Of a stretch of 64,000 bases of DNA, positions 55,257 through 64,000 are shown piece by piece. Under the pieces are notes generated by a model, which searched no databases, was not told the origin of the DNA, and worked only from the letters and a program-made list of their open reading frames with translations. Source of the stretch: Deroplatys truncata (Eukaryota; Arthropoda; Insecta; Mantodea; Mantidae). The DNA lies in contig CM060978.1 in assembly GCA_030765065.1 (NCBI GenBank), positions 58,618,421-58,682,420 of the forward strand, in the 5' to 3' direction. The first letter of the stretch is position 1. Each line of letters opens with the position of its first letter. The position numbers and the translations under genes are program-made.

Positions 55257-56322
55257 CGAAAAGTTTGTCATTTTCGCCGAAAATAAGGACACGTGTGTTG
55301 GCATAATTAATTATGAACTATAGAATATGATGTTTTTAAAACTACTCTGCTCCGTAGGTAAAGGAAAACTAAAATATTTAGAAATTAAAGGGATTAAATT
55401 CTGAAATACTTGTGAAACATTCAGAAACACTAAGAAAGAATGAGGGTTACAAACAATCTAGTTGCAACACCATGATTGGTGCATTTTGGGGAAAACATTT
55501 AGATTATTTTTGGTGAAACTCTAAATTTGAAGCTCTCGATACGAGGAAGGCTGGTCAACAACTGCGCATTGAATAAGCAACTAACGAGATCGTGTGTACA
55601 AAGCATAAAGAGATATTGCTAAATAAAGCGATTAATTATTCCCTTGTTAGGGACCAAAAAACTAAGCCAGTTTTAGTTAATTCTCTTTCAGCCGATGAAC
55701 CATTAAACGGAAAACTGTGTCTGTCGCACTACATGAATGAGAGTATAAAACAGAACGTGACGTGAGCTGATGTAATTGGTTATATCCGGCGGCGGGTAAA
55801 TCACAGTACATGGCCGGCCACTAGGGGCGCTGATTATGCTGTCGCGACTGTGCCATTGGTTACAATATACCTCTACAACAATCGATCGCTTCAATACAAC
55901 ACATTGTTACCACTAATAGGCTCGTCCACTACTTCCTCTCAAGCGTTTTGCTGTTTTCCACTGCTAATGTTGGAAATTTGGTCCCGTAACTGTGTGGCAT
56001 CGGATAATGAAAATGTCGTTGTGATCAAGTAAACTGTGCACAATTCTGCCAGATGCTGCTGGTACGTTCACTGCTACCCAATACCCCCATCTCTTGGTGT
56101 GAGATAATCCACGTATCGTAGGACTATTGCATTTTGAAGAACATTTGTCGGTACATATCAAATCTGGTTCAAATCTATACCAAATAAAACAGGTTTTACA
56201 GAAACGTCCTACCATAATATTTTTACTGCAAACAACGTAATACAAATACATGTATGTATGTATTTATTTCCATAAAGCTATACAAAAATCTTACAATTTT
56301 TAATACATTACTTTAAGTTGCT
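55257..56322. other. Nothing recognised
   Basis: No repeat-family match. A minus open frame at 55964-56251 has no recognised domain. Confidence 0.4.
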
Positions 56323-57265
56323 ATTTTTACTTTCTCTACTATGTATAGTAAGTAGGGAAAGTATTGCATTTCACTAAAAAATTTGTAAAGATTTCACCGG
56401 AAATACATGTTTTGAGACCCAACTGAATCCAAAATAAGCATTTTTGAAAACATGTCCGTGTGTGTGTCTGTGACTGTGAACAGCATAAATCAGAAATGAA
56501 CAGTCGGATAAACACCAAACTTGGTATTTAGGTTCAGTATCTTCCAGAGATGCGAAACTAAGGTTTTCAAGAAAATCCCCCACCCCAGATTACCCTTTAC
56601 ATGGAACATTTTTCGAAAATTTTAATTTTATCAAAAATGGCTCTAACGATTTTGATTAAAATATCATATGACAAATAAAATGTATATCTTGAATTTTCTG
56701 CGAATGTCTCCAAAAGCATTCTTCATTGTGAACGACTTTTGCATAACTGGTAAACCATAAGAGATAGACAAAATTTTACTACACAAAGAATGTAGACCGC
56801 GTTAAAGTACACAATTTATGTCATATACATTTTTTGTTGTTGAGTGAACCATTTTCGAGATATTACTTGTTATTGCCTTAAATTTTTCAATACTTATTTT
56901 CTCAAATGGGAATTCGTTATTCATTTTTTTGTCTTGGATATGCAAAGAGTATTAATCTGAAGCAAAGAGAATGGTGCTGCACACAGCAATGAACTGTTGA
57001 GAGATATGTCTATGCTTAAAGGCTACTGTATTTCCATATTGCCCATGCAATTACAAAACAAGGGGAACATGCTACGCCTTAAGCGATAGTCAAATATTTT
57101 TAGAACTGGTCGCTGTGTGCCAAATGTAATTCTCTTTGCATGTCAAAAGATCGTTTCTGCAAATGTTTATCTCGATTAATATGAAATAGATGGAGAATTA
57201 GAGTTTTTAAAAATAGTTTGTATAAGAGTAGAGAAAGTCATGTGAGTGTAACACATCAGATCTTT
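56323..57265 (-). mobile_element. R1, minus, full length, variant left part
   Basis: TTTTTACTTTCTCTACTATG to GAGTGTAACACATCAGATCT. It has a small deletion near 56670 and the variant left part ('GAGAGATATGTCTATGCTTA'), but there continues into a second left half (57040 on), giving a longer element of about 940 bp. Confidence 0.85.
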
Positions 57266-57359
57266 TATTCTTTAGTTCATCATGCATTTTAACACTGTGG
57301 TTATTTATACATGGTGGGTCAAACAAATTCATATTGCTGTATTTTTCTAAACCATTTTT

Positions 57360-57876
57360 TTCTTACTCTCCCCGTATATTCTCCTATTATTTTTATATCC
57401 CTCTACATTTGTATTTTCATTATGCTAACTTTTAATACTTCTTTGTCAACATTCTCCCATTCTTTAGGTAAAAACTGATCTCTCCACAACTTAGTTTCTT
57501 CACATTCAATTATATAATGCAAATCTTTATCTGCCTCTCCACAAAGAGGACACCTAAGCAAATTCGCTCCCTTCGTATCTCCCCTTAGCCTATGTCCACT
57601 TAATCTAGACCAGGCCCACCCTTGTCTCACTAACGTATTACCTACATTCACATACCTCTCCCTTCCCCAGTCCACCTTTAATTGTCTATAGAGTTCCAAA
57701 CTTGTCTTTCCTTCCAGACTTTGAAAAAATCCTTGTTTCTCTATATCTTCCACTCCGTTCCTCACTTCTTTCCAGAAACCTTTAATTAACCCCTCTCTCT
57801 CCTCCAATAAGCTGCTAAGAGAGGGCGATGAACGACCCGTCAGGCCTCTAGTGTCCACGGGAACTACTCTTTCCAT
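57360..57876 (-). pseudogene. LINE ORF2 C-terminal fragment with CCHC-like finger
   Basis: An uninterrupted minus frame of 157 codons (57403-57876) without its N-terminal part. Visible features: YVNVGNTLVRQGWAWSRLSG, then the finger LLRCPLCGEADKDLHYIIEC (Cys-x2-Cys-x8-His-x4-Cys). This domain follows the reverse transcriptase in many insect non-LTR retrotransposons. The endonuclease and polymerase domains are missing, consistent with a 5'-truncated insertion or domain loss. Upstream sequence shows no continuation. Confidence 0.7.
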
Positions 57877-58738
57877 CTATCCGCTATACGCCACGAAAAC
57901 TTGAATCACACCAAAAGACGAAAGAGCTTTACAAATTATATTAAATTTCATAGTTCCCCTACCCCATGATATTTTGGTGCTTTTCTGAAAGTCAGACGGT
58001 TACTTTACTATCTTCCTTCCGGACTGCTGCCGAGGTTTGGCCGGCATAATAAACTCCACCCGAAGTTAATAATATGTTAAGTTTTGGCGGGCAGGTGGAT
58101 TCCATTCTTGATGTTATGAAGATGTTACAGTCCGTAGTCAAACAACAATAAGAAAATAGATATAAGATTACAGTATTGTATGTGGCATAGTAAAATAGTC
58201 AAAGTTGCCAAACTCGTAGTTTTTGACTGAGTCAACGCCTTTATGTCTGTGTTTCAGGGAAAGAAACAAGAATTCAGTGAATTTGTGTAATCAGCAAACA
58301 CATGTAAGGAAATAGGATTACGGGAAAATTAAATTTTAGAATTTAACGTATTATTTGAACTATCTGCTTAGGTCATTTAAATGCAACGTTTGGGAATTCA
58401 TATGGACAGAAAGACAAATACGCATACTGATTCTACAGTCTGAAACTTTTTACCAAAAATTCAAGAGCAGTATCGTGCCCTTAATACAATGAGAAATGAT
58501 AAATGAATGAATACGAAAGGTTGTTCACGATCTGTGAGCACAATAGCTCCGCGCAGTATGAGTGTATCACTGTGTTTGCTCCTGTTCTTGCTACATCAAA
58601 TGGCGTCAAAAATAAAATCACTCTGATTAGAGTACATTAGTTCCCTTTACGATGCAAAATGCTTGTATTCTAAGATATTAAGCAGTGCAAGAGGGTGTTT
58701 TTACCATACCCAAGAAGGTGATCTCATGTGCACTCAAC
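57877..58738. other. Nothing recognised
   Basis: No repeat-family match or supported coding sequence. Confidence 0.4.
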
Positions 58739-59540
58739 AAAAAATCTGATGTGTTACACTCACATGACTTTCTTTACTTTTGTACTAACTATGTTTACAA
58801 TCGCTTATTCTCCATCTACTTCATATTAATCGAGATATCGAGATGTTAATCTTATTGCTAATGTTCTTGTAGGTGCAAGGGGAATTGGTAGGCTTTAGAG
58901 CGATAGTCAAATGTTTTAACAGTTGGTTACTATGTCGAGTATTCCATTCTCTTTGTATTACCAGGACAAAAAAATGAATAACGAATTTCAGAAAAAATAT
59001 AAGTATTGGAAAATTTAAGGGAATAACAAGCAATATCTCGAAAATGGTTCACTCAAAAAAAAAATGTATATGACATAAATTGTGTATTTTAACGCGATCT
59101 ACACTTTTAGTGTAGTAAAATTTTGTCTATCTTTTATGGTTTACCAATTATGCGAAAGTCATTCACAATGAAGAATACTTTTGGAGTCATTCACAGAAAA
59201 TTCAAGATATACATTTTATTTGTCATGAAAGTATCTTAAATATATGATGTTTTAATCAAAATCGTTTGAGCCATTTTTGAGAAAATTAAAATTTTCGAAA
59301 AAATGTTCCATGTAAAGGGTAATCTGGTGTGGGGGGATTTTCTTAAAAACCTTCGTGTCGTATCTCTGGAAGATACTGAACCTAAATACCGAGTTTGGTG
59401 TTTATCCGACTGTTCGTTTCTGAGGTATGTTGTTCACAGACAGACACACACACGGACATGTTACCAAAAATGCTTTTTTTGGATTCAGGGGGCCTCAAAA
59501 CATGTATTTCCGGTGAAATCTCGGTATCGAATTATTTGGG
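58739..59540 (+). mobile_element. R1, plus, right end missing
   Basis: From AAAATCTGATGTGTTACACT to 'GAAATCTCGGTATCGAATTA', where it stops about 60 bp before the normal end. Beyond is unrelated sequence (59541-60017). Confidence 0.85.
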
Positions 59541-60017
59541 ACTTATTCCAAAGGGCAAGAAACAAGGAAATCCACGACCGGGCACCAGTCGCACCCCGGA
59601 GATAAATTTGGAAGGTGGAGGCCCATGCCTCTGGACGAAATCCTATAGCTCAGAGGGCCATTGTACTATAATTAGGGATCTCTGTTATCACTGTGAACAC
59701 CATAATCAACCAGGATTTGAATCTAGAAAAGTACCATAAAAGCCGGGGATATAAGCTGTTGCCTAAGCAGTTACAGACCGTGCCGCTAACAGCAGAAAAC
59801 TGTATGAAAAATACTAGCTGGTGAAAAGTGCATGTTTGTTATCTTTTTACATAGGACATATGTTTATCTAAGTGACTGCATCAAATCCTGGGCTATATGT
59901 TACCGACCAAGGGGAGAAAATAAAGTTTGAAAGTTGGTATAGGAAACTAACGAAACTTTTCACAATGGTAATAGCAAGGTTAAGTTACAATAGTAAATTA
60001 ACCATTCGTCATGTACA
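59541..60017. other. Nothing firmly recognised
   Basis: GC-richer patch at 59560-59660 that replaces the R1 right end. It could be another retroposed element, but no box A/B or tail is clear. Confidence 0.35.
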
Positions 60018-60860
60018 TAAAAATCTGATGTGTTACACTCACATGACTTTCTCTACTCTTGTACAAACTATTTTTACAAACGCTTATTCTCCGTATGCTT
60101 CATGTTAATCGAGATATCGAGATGTTAATCTTATTGCTAATTTTCTTGTGGATGCAAGGGGAATTGGTAGGCTTTAAGCGATAGTCAAATATTTTAAGAG
60201 CTGGTTGCTATGTGGAGTATTCCATTCTCTTTGAATTACCAGGACAAAAGAAAATGAATAACGAATTTCCATTTGAGAAAAAGTATTGAAAAATTTAAGG
60301 GAATAACAAGCAATATCTCGAAATTGGTTCAGTCAACAAAAAAAAAGTATATGACATACTTTTAACGCTATGTACATTTTTTGTGTAGTAAAATTTTGTC
60401 TATCTCTTATGGTTTACCAGTCGATCACAATGAAGAATATTTTTGGGGACATTCCCAGAAAATTCGAGATATACATTTCATTTGTCATGAAAATATCTTA
60501 AACTTATGATATTTTAATCAAAATCATTACAGACATTTTTGATAATATTAAAATTTTTGAAAATAATGTTCCATGTAAAGGGTAATCTGGGGTGGGAGGA
60601 TTTTCTTGAAAACCTTTGTGTCGCATCTCTGGAAGATACTGAACCTAAACACCAAGTTTGGTGTTTATCCGACTGTTCGTTTCTGAGTTATGCTGCTCAC
60701 AGACACACACACAGACACACATACACGGACATGTTCCCAAAAATGCTTTTTTTATTCAGGGGGTCTCAAAACATATATTTCCGCTGAAATCTCGGTATGG
60801 AATTTTTTGGTGGAATACAATACTCCCCTATTTGCTATAAGTAGTAGAGAAAGTAAAAAT
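60018..60860 (+). mobile_element. R1 reference copy: DINE-1/HINE-like (Helentron-derived) element
   Basis: Used as the reference copy. Left end AAAATCTGATGTGTTACACT; 28 bases in, GACTTTCTCTACTC, whose complement AGTAGAGAAAGT is at the extreme right (60842-60853). Then a ~640-bp conserved block, a CA tract (60700-60730), a ~110-bp right block (TTCAGGGGGTCTCAAAACAT onward) and a stem-loop region before the end; other copies read CTACTTACTATACGTAGTAG there (stem TACTA/TAGTA). It has no coding capacity and no target duplication, and flanks are A/T runs. Sub-terminal inverted repeat, central microsatellite and 3' stem-loop match DINE-1/HINE architecture. Assignment is by structure only, since no Rep/helicase-bearing partner is in the window. 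Confidence 0.8.
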
Positions 60861-61000
60861 GTGAAAATCAACTCGGCATATTATCAGAACAGCGTCCTGA
60901 TACCAGTTTTCCATACGGAAATCCCTGCTCTCTATGGTGCAGATGTAAATAAAGTCTAATTGCATCAGGATCAGGCATCAAGCCATTAGTCTGTTTCAAC

Positions 61001-61294
61001 CTACAAATTCTTGGAGAACATAGAAATGGGAATATATTCCATACCTAGCAGCGACATCCCTGTCAAGTGATCTGATGCATCACTGATGGAGTTTTGTGCA
61101 TTTGGGTTACTGAAAAAAGCCCTTGGAAGCAGACGGCCCCGAACTTTGTATGGTCTCTGGAAAGCTGCTTGGAGGAATGAAATAAACTGGACATCTCTGT
61201 ATTTCGTAGCAGTTTTCTCCAGTGGAAGCAGTGCTGCAGATTGATAGCTCAAGCTAAAGACTGCCAGATATAATATCACTGCTGATGGAGGCAT
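61001..61294 (-). CDS. Possible small secreted protein, unknown
   Basis: An intact 97-codon frame on the minus strand from an ATG in ACCATGCC context, inside the DDR upstream region and outside any repeat. The start MPPSAVILYLAVFSLSYQSA looks like a signal peptide with cleavage around residues 20-22. The rest is basic and then polar (QRPYKVRGRLLPRAFFSNPN), without cysteines or dibasic KR sites, so it does not match a neuropeptide family that I know. Nothing resembling a promoter or polyadenylation site was identified. It could be a chance frame, a lineage-specific gene or an exon. Confidence 0.25.
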   Translation of the reverse strand: MPPSAVILYLAVFSLSYQSAALLPLEKTATKYRDVQFISFLQAAFQRPYKVRGRLLPRAFFSNPNAQNSISDASDHLTGMSLLGMEYIPISMFSKNL

Positions 61295-61608
61295 GGTTTT
61301 TCATAAGGTAAGGGGTATTAAGTTTGTTGCCGTAGATTCCGAACAACCCTAGGTAGCTAACAGTGAAAAGTAGGTAAGCAATCTAATAGTTTTGGTCAGG
61401 TTCTAACACGTTTCAGAAAACGCAAGAGCGACAGTACGACAGCAACCGCCAGGATGACCCATACGTCTCTATTTTCTGCACAGTGAAATCAATAAAATAG
61501 ATTTGACTTCTGTGTAGATGCTATCATTTCATAGTTATTTATAATTTGTTATTAATGCTGCATGCTCTTGGAATGAACCAAGAAAGACAAAATGTAAACA
61601 ATTCTTAC
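61295..61608. other. Intron sequence, nothing recognised
   Basis: DDR intron side of the upstream exon. Confidence 0.5.
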
Positions 61609-61748
61609 CTGAACATCTTTGCTGAAGAGGTTGTTGGTGTGGAGGTACATGGCAGAGAAGTTACGGACGTGGTCGAACTCGAAGACGATTTCAACAGGAT
61701 GTCCTGCCATTCCCGCCGTGTCGTTCTTCCAGCCCACCCATTCATACC
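61609..61748 (-). CDS. Ddr: Discoidin domain receptor, upstream exon of the discoidin-like domain
   Basis: A 140-bp internal exon on the minus strand. Acceptor TTTTTGTTGCAG ends at 61749 and donor GTAAGAAT begins at 61608. It enters with two bases of a split codon and ends in phase 0 at DVQ. Residues YEWVGWKNDTAG, VEIVFEFDHVRNFSAMYLHT and NNLFSKDVQ match the pattern of DDR1/DDR2 in the membrane-proximal discoidin-like domain (VGW.N, F.FD..RNF, NN.F.K.V). It joins in frame with 18098-18305, where VFSHAKVHF continues the same strand. The collagen-binding discoidin exons are expected at higher coordinates, outside the window. Confidence 0.9.
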
Positions 61749-61784
61749 CTGCAACAAAAACATTTCATTTGTAGCAACAGGTTA

Positions 61785-62035
61785 CAATATACCAGAGGTT
61801 GTTAAAGTGCAACTTTGACATTTTCCCATCATTATGCGATAAGTTCACTATAATTTGGTGATATTCTGGTTGTCGGCCCATTCGTAAGCGTCAACTCCTC
61901 CGCAAATACGCACCTGTTATATGTATTGGGAAGGTTAGTTATATTGTATCTGTTAAGTTGGCGTCCTGTTTTTATATTCGCGGTGTTGAAACTTTGCACA
62001 CCGTCCATTTAGCCACCAATTAAGATTAACAAGAT
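61785..62035 (+). repeat. R3 interspersed repeat, copy 2
   Basis: 'GTTAAAGTGCAACTTTGACA', 'GAAGGTTAGTTATATTGTAT' and 'GTTGAAACTTTGCACACCGT' match the copy at 3683-4385 without the SINE-C insertion, giving an intact arrangement of the empty site. Confidence 0.7.
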
Positions 62036-62039
62036 TGAA

Positions 62040-62560
62040 GACCATTTCTATCTACTTCCTAACTCATGTGTGGCAAGCCCACTTAGAAGAGTCAAGGCTA
62101 TTTCTTCTTTCAGTTCCATATTCAGCTAGGCTCCTTGCAATAGTCAAGTCCACCTCTACTCCGTAACTCTATGTGTAGCAAGGTTGTTTACAAGGGTCGA
62201 GACCATCTCAGTTCCATGTGTAGAAAGCCCACTTAAAAGAGCTAAGACTATTTCTACTCTCAATTCCATGTACAGCAATGCCCTTTACAAGAATCAAAGC
62301 CATATCTATCTACTCTCAGTTCCATGTGTAGCTAGGTCCCTTGCAAAGGTCAGGCCATCTCTGTTTCCTCCCAACTCCAAGTGTAGCAAGGCCCCTTACA
62401 AATCAAGGTCATCTTTACTCCCAAGAGCAGCTCAACTTTCTCTCAAGTGTAACATGCCCACTTAGAAGAGTCAAGACTATCTCTACTTGTGTAGCAAACA
62501 CAATTCAAGGCTATTTCTATTTACTCCCAGTTCAATGTATAGGTAAACCCCTTGCAGGGG
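62040..62560 (+). repeat. Degenerate ~53-bp minisatellite, block 1
   Basis: About ten diverged units of the form CCATGTGTAGCAAGGCCCCT, then TACAAGAGTCAAGACCATCT and CTACTCTCAACT. Repeat starts lie near 62064, 62116, 62171, 62216, 62267, 62322, 62378, 62444, 62489 and 62533. Open frames here follow the repeat and are not genes. Confidence 0.85.
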
Positions 62561-62562
62561 TC

Positions 62563-62957
62563 AAGAGTTCCGATTTTAACCGGGTGACTAGGTGCTTCAT
62601 GAATAACAAGTGGATTTTCTGTGGCCCAATAGCGTGAGTTGTTTGAGTTCACATAGCCGGATCAATGAAACCATGCTTCGACTGTGAACCATGTGATTTT
62701 GCACAATAAACGACTGAAGCCAACGACAATAATTTAGTCGTTTATCTTTGTTTTGATTCCTGTAACTGATGAACAACCGTAATCCTATACGGTTTTATGC
62801 CTGCACTTTTCACAGCTCTCCGACACATTGAGTAGCTGTACCCTGTCTCCTGCGACAAACGTCTTAATGATATTTTAGATGACCGATCCAGTCGTGCTCT
62901 TACGTCAACAAAAACCGTAGGAAGCCTAGATGAACGAGTTTTGCCTTTTTCACTCAT
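62563..62957 (-). pseudogene. DDE transposase relic, minus, N-terminal half
   Basis: The minus frame from 62957 reads SLRRLSQETGYSYSMCRRAV and IKPYRITVVHQLQESKQR, the DNA-binding part of a Tc1/IS630-like transposase common in insects. It then changes frame: KRLNYCRWLQSF, and after another change EAWFH, SGYVNSNNSRYWATENP, LVIHEAPSHPVKIG. The residue before EAWFH, where the family has the first catalytic Asp, is Val (GTC). The rest of the catalytic domain is missing. The relic separates two blocks of the same minisatellite. Confidence 0.7.
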
Positions 62958-63470
62958 CAGAAATCAAGTTATTTCCAATTTGTTTACCAGTCCGAGTATT
63001 GTGTTCCTTTGGGGAGGATTCCGAACACGAAATTCTCTCTAGTATGGCCTTTGAGTAGCTGTAATTGAATTCGTAATCCAGTATTGCTTTACAAGGAAGA
63101 GTTGTTCATTTAATGTGTACTCCATTTTCACGTTGACTAGAACAAAATCTCAAAAACAGTTGCCGACAATAAAACTAACAATTACAGAATAAAATATGAA
63201 CATCTACGCATCTGGAGACAGGCAATCGAAACTCCGGAATATTCTGCTTAATTTGGTGCTAAACATGGGGCTTTGAGTGAATTTCAAACAGAATAATTAA
63301 AGAAAGAAATGTGTCAGTCCTTCATAAATCACCCTGTATTTCCACGTACTTTCACCGCAAGTAATCAAAGTATAAGTGGCCGGGAAAAAAGATTAAGAAA
63401 TTACCGCTTCCCAAATCCTGCAGCGCTGTGTACAGCGAAGATATAAGCGCTGCTACAGCGCTTGGCCCGC
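62958..63470. other. Nothing recognised
   Basis: Possibly more of the inserted element between minisatellite blocks. No terminal repeats were identified. Confidence 0.4.
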
Positions 63471-63474
63471 TGAA

Positions 63475-63557
63475 TATGTCCCAAGTGTATCAAGGCCCCT
63501 TAGATATCAAGGTCATCTTTACTGCCAACTCCATGCGTACACCCCCCTCTCTCACTC

Positions 63558-63605
<48 letters not shown>

Positions 63606-63885
63606 GTGTATAGCACAACCATTACAATTCAAGCATCTCCATATACTCTCATTTTCACCTGTAGCTAGGCCACTTAGAAAAGTCAACGTTATCTATTTAT
63701 TTCCAGCTTCACGACCAGCAAAACCGTTACAATTAAATTCCATCTCTATCCACTCTCAGTTCCATGTGTAGCTAGACCCCTTGCAAGAGCCACGCCGTCT
63801 GAACTTACAACTCCATGTGTAGCAAGGCTCTTTGCAAATCTTCAACTCCAAGTGTCCAGGCCGTCTCTATCCGTTCTTAAACCGG
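63475..63885 (+). repeat. Degenerate ~53-bp minisatellite, block 2
   Basis: The same unit as block 1 (CAAGTGTATCAAGGCCCCTT, CCATGTGTAGCTAGACCCCT, CCATGTGTAGCAAGGCTCTT), with a CT tract inserted. Confidence 0.8.
63547..63602 (+). repeat. (CT)n microsatellite
   Basis: About 26 CT units with two interruptions. Confidence 0.97.
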
Positions 63886-63893
63886 ACGTTTCC

Positions 63894-64000
63894 TTTTTAC
63901 TTTCTCTACCACGTATAGTGAGTAGGGGAAGAGTTGTATTCCACCCAAAAATTCGATACCGAGATTTCACAGGAAATATATGTTTAGAGACCCCCTGAAT
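63894..64000 (-). mobile_element. R1, minus, right end, runs off the window
   Basis: TTTTTACTTTCTCTACCACG followed by the right block up to 'CCCCCTGAAT' at the window edge. Confidence 0.85.

Noticed and set aside
55964-56251. 95-codon minus frame with WVAVNVPAASGRIVHSLLDH
   Set aside because: It looks peptide-like, but I could not tie it to a family or to splice sites. Left as unassigned sequence.
62184-62637. Two overlapping open frames of 93 and 98 codons
   Set aside because: They lie in the ~53-bp minisatellite and the peptide repeats follow the DNA repeat (SVPCVESPLKRAKTIS-like units).
1-64000. CRISPR arrays, bacterial operons, riboswitches
   Set aside because: The repeats are dispersed transposon copies and eukaryotic minisatellites without regular spacers. 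Spliced exons, SINEs and mariner/Tc1 elements show that the DNA is animal nuclear.

Overview
The window is animal nuclear DNA, most likely from an insect or other arthropod with a large, repeat-rich genome. It is AT-rich, carries many tRNA-derived SINEs, Tc1 and mariner transposons of insect type and LTR and LINE fragments, and has only two short GC-richer coding exons. The two exons read on the minus strand and belong to one gene, a discoidin domain receptor tyrosine kinase (DDR). The upstream exon (61609-61748) and the downstream exon (18098-18305) join in phase across the second, discoidin-like extracellular domain, so the 43.3 kb between them is one intron. No other exon of this or another gene was recognised. 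I cannot name the species.

The intron and flanks are built mainly from one interspersed family, called R1 here: about 30 intact, partial or decayed copies. R1 is about 0.84 kb with a sub-terminal inverted repeat (ACTTTCTCTACT near the left end, AGTAGAGAAAGT at the right end), a long conserved left block, a variable CA-type microsatellite, a short right block and a stem-loop close to the right end. This architecture resembles DINE-1/HINE elements, the non-autonomous derivatives of Helentron rolling-circle transposons. Copies occur singly (12.2, 30.4, 37.0, 39.9, 45.1, 54.4, 56.3, 60.0 kb), as same-direction arrays (14.3-15.7, 20.3-23.7, 24.2-25.6, 47.6-49.7 kb) and inserted into older copies (34.2-35.6 kb).

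Other residents: two Tc1-like elements (4.7-6.0 kb plus, 16.6-17.8 kb minus); a mariner with clear terminal repeats (51.1-52.35 kb) sitting inside an LTR-like element; head-to-head mariner-type fragments (13.05-13.47 kb); two further DDE transposase relics (33.3-33.9 and 62.56-62.96 kb); two LTR-like families, each seen twice (6.75-7.70 and 32.16-33.3 kb; 41.67-42.44 and 50.23-52.36 kb); two LINE C-terminal fragments (52.7 and 57.4 kb); and at least six SINE types, one apparently 5S rRNA-derived. Several SINE insertions keep target-site duplications. The right end holds a degenerate ~53-bp minisatellite.

The only plausible non-repeat open frame apart from DDR is a 97-codon reading frame at 61001-61294 (minus) with a signal-peptide-like start. 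All transposase frames are broken, so nothing here looks able to mobilise itself. Family letters (R1, SINE-A to -F, LTR-1, LTR-2, R3) are local labels for this window.
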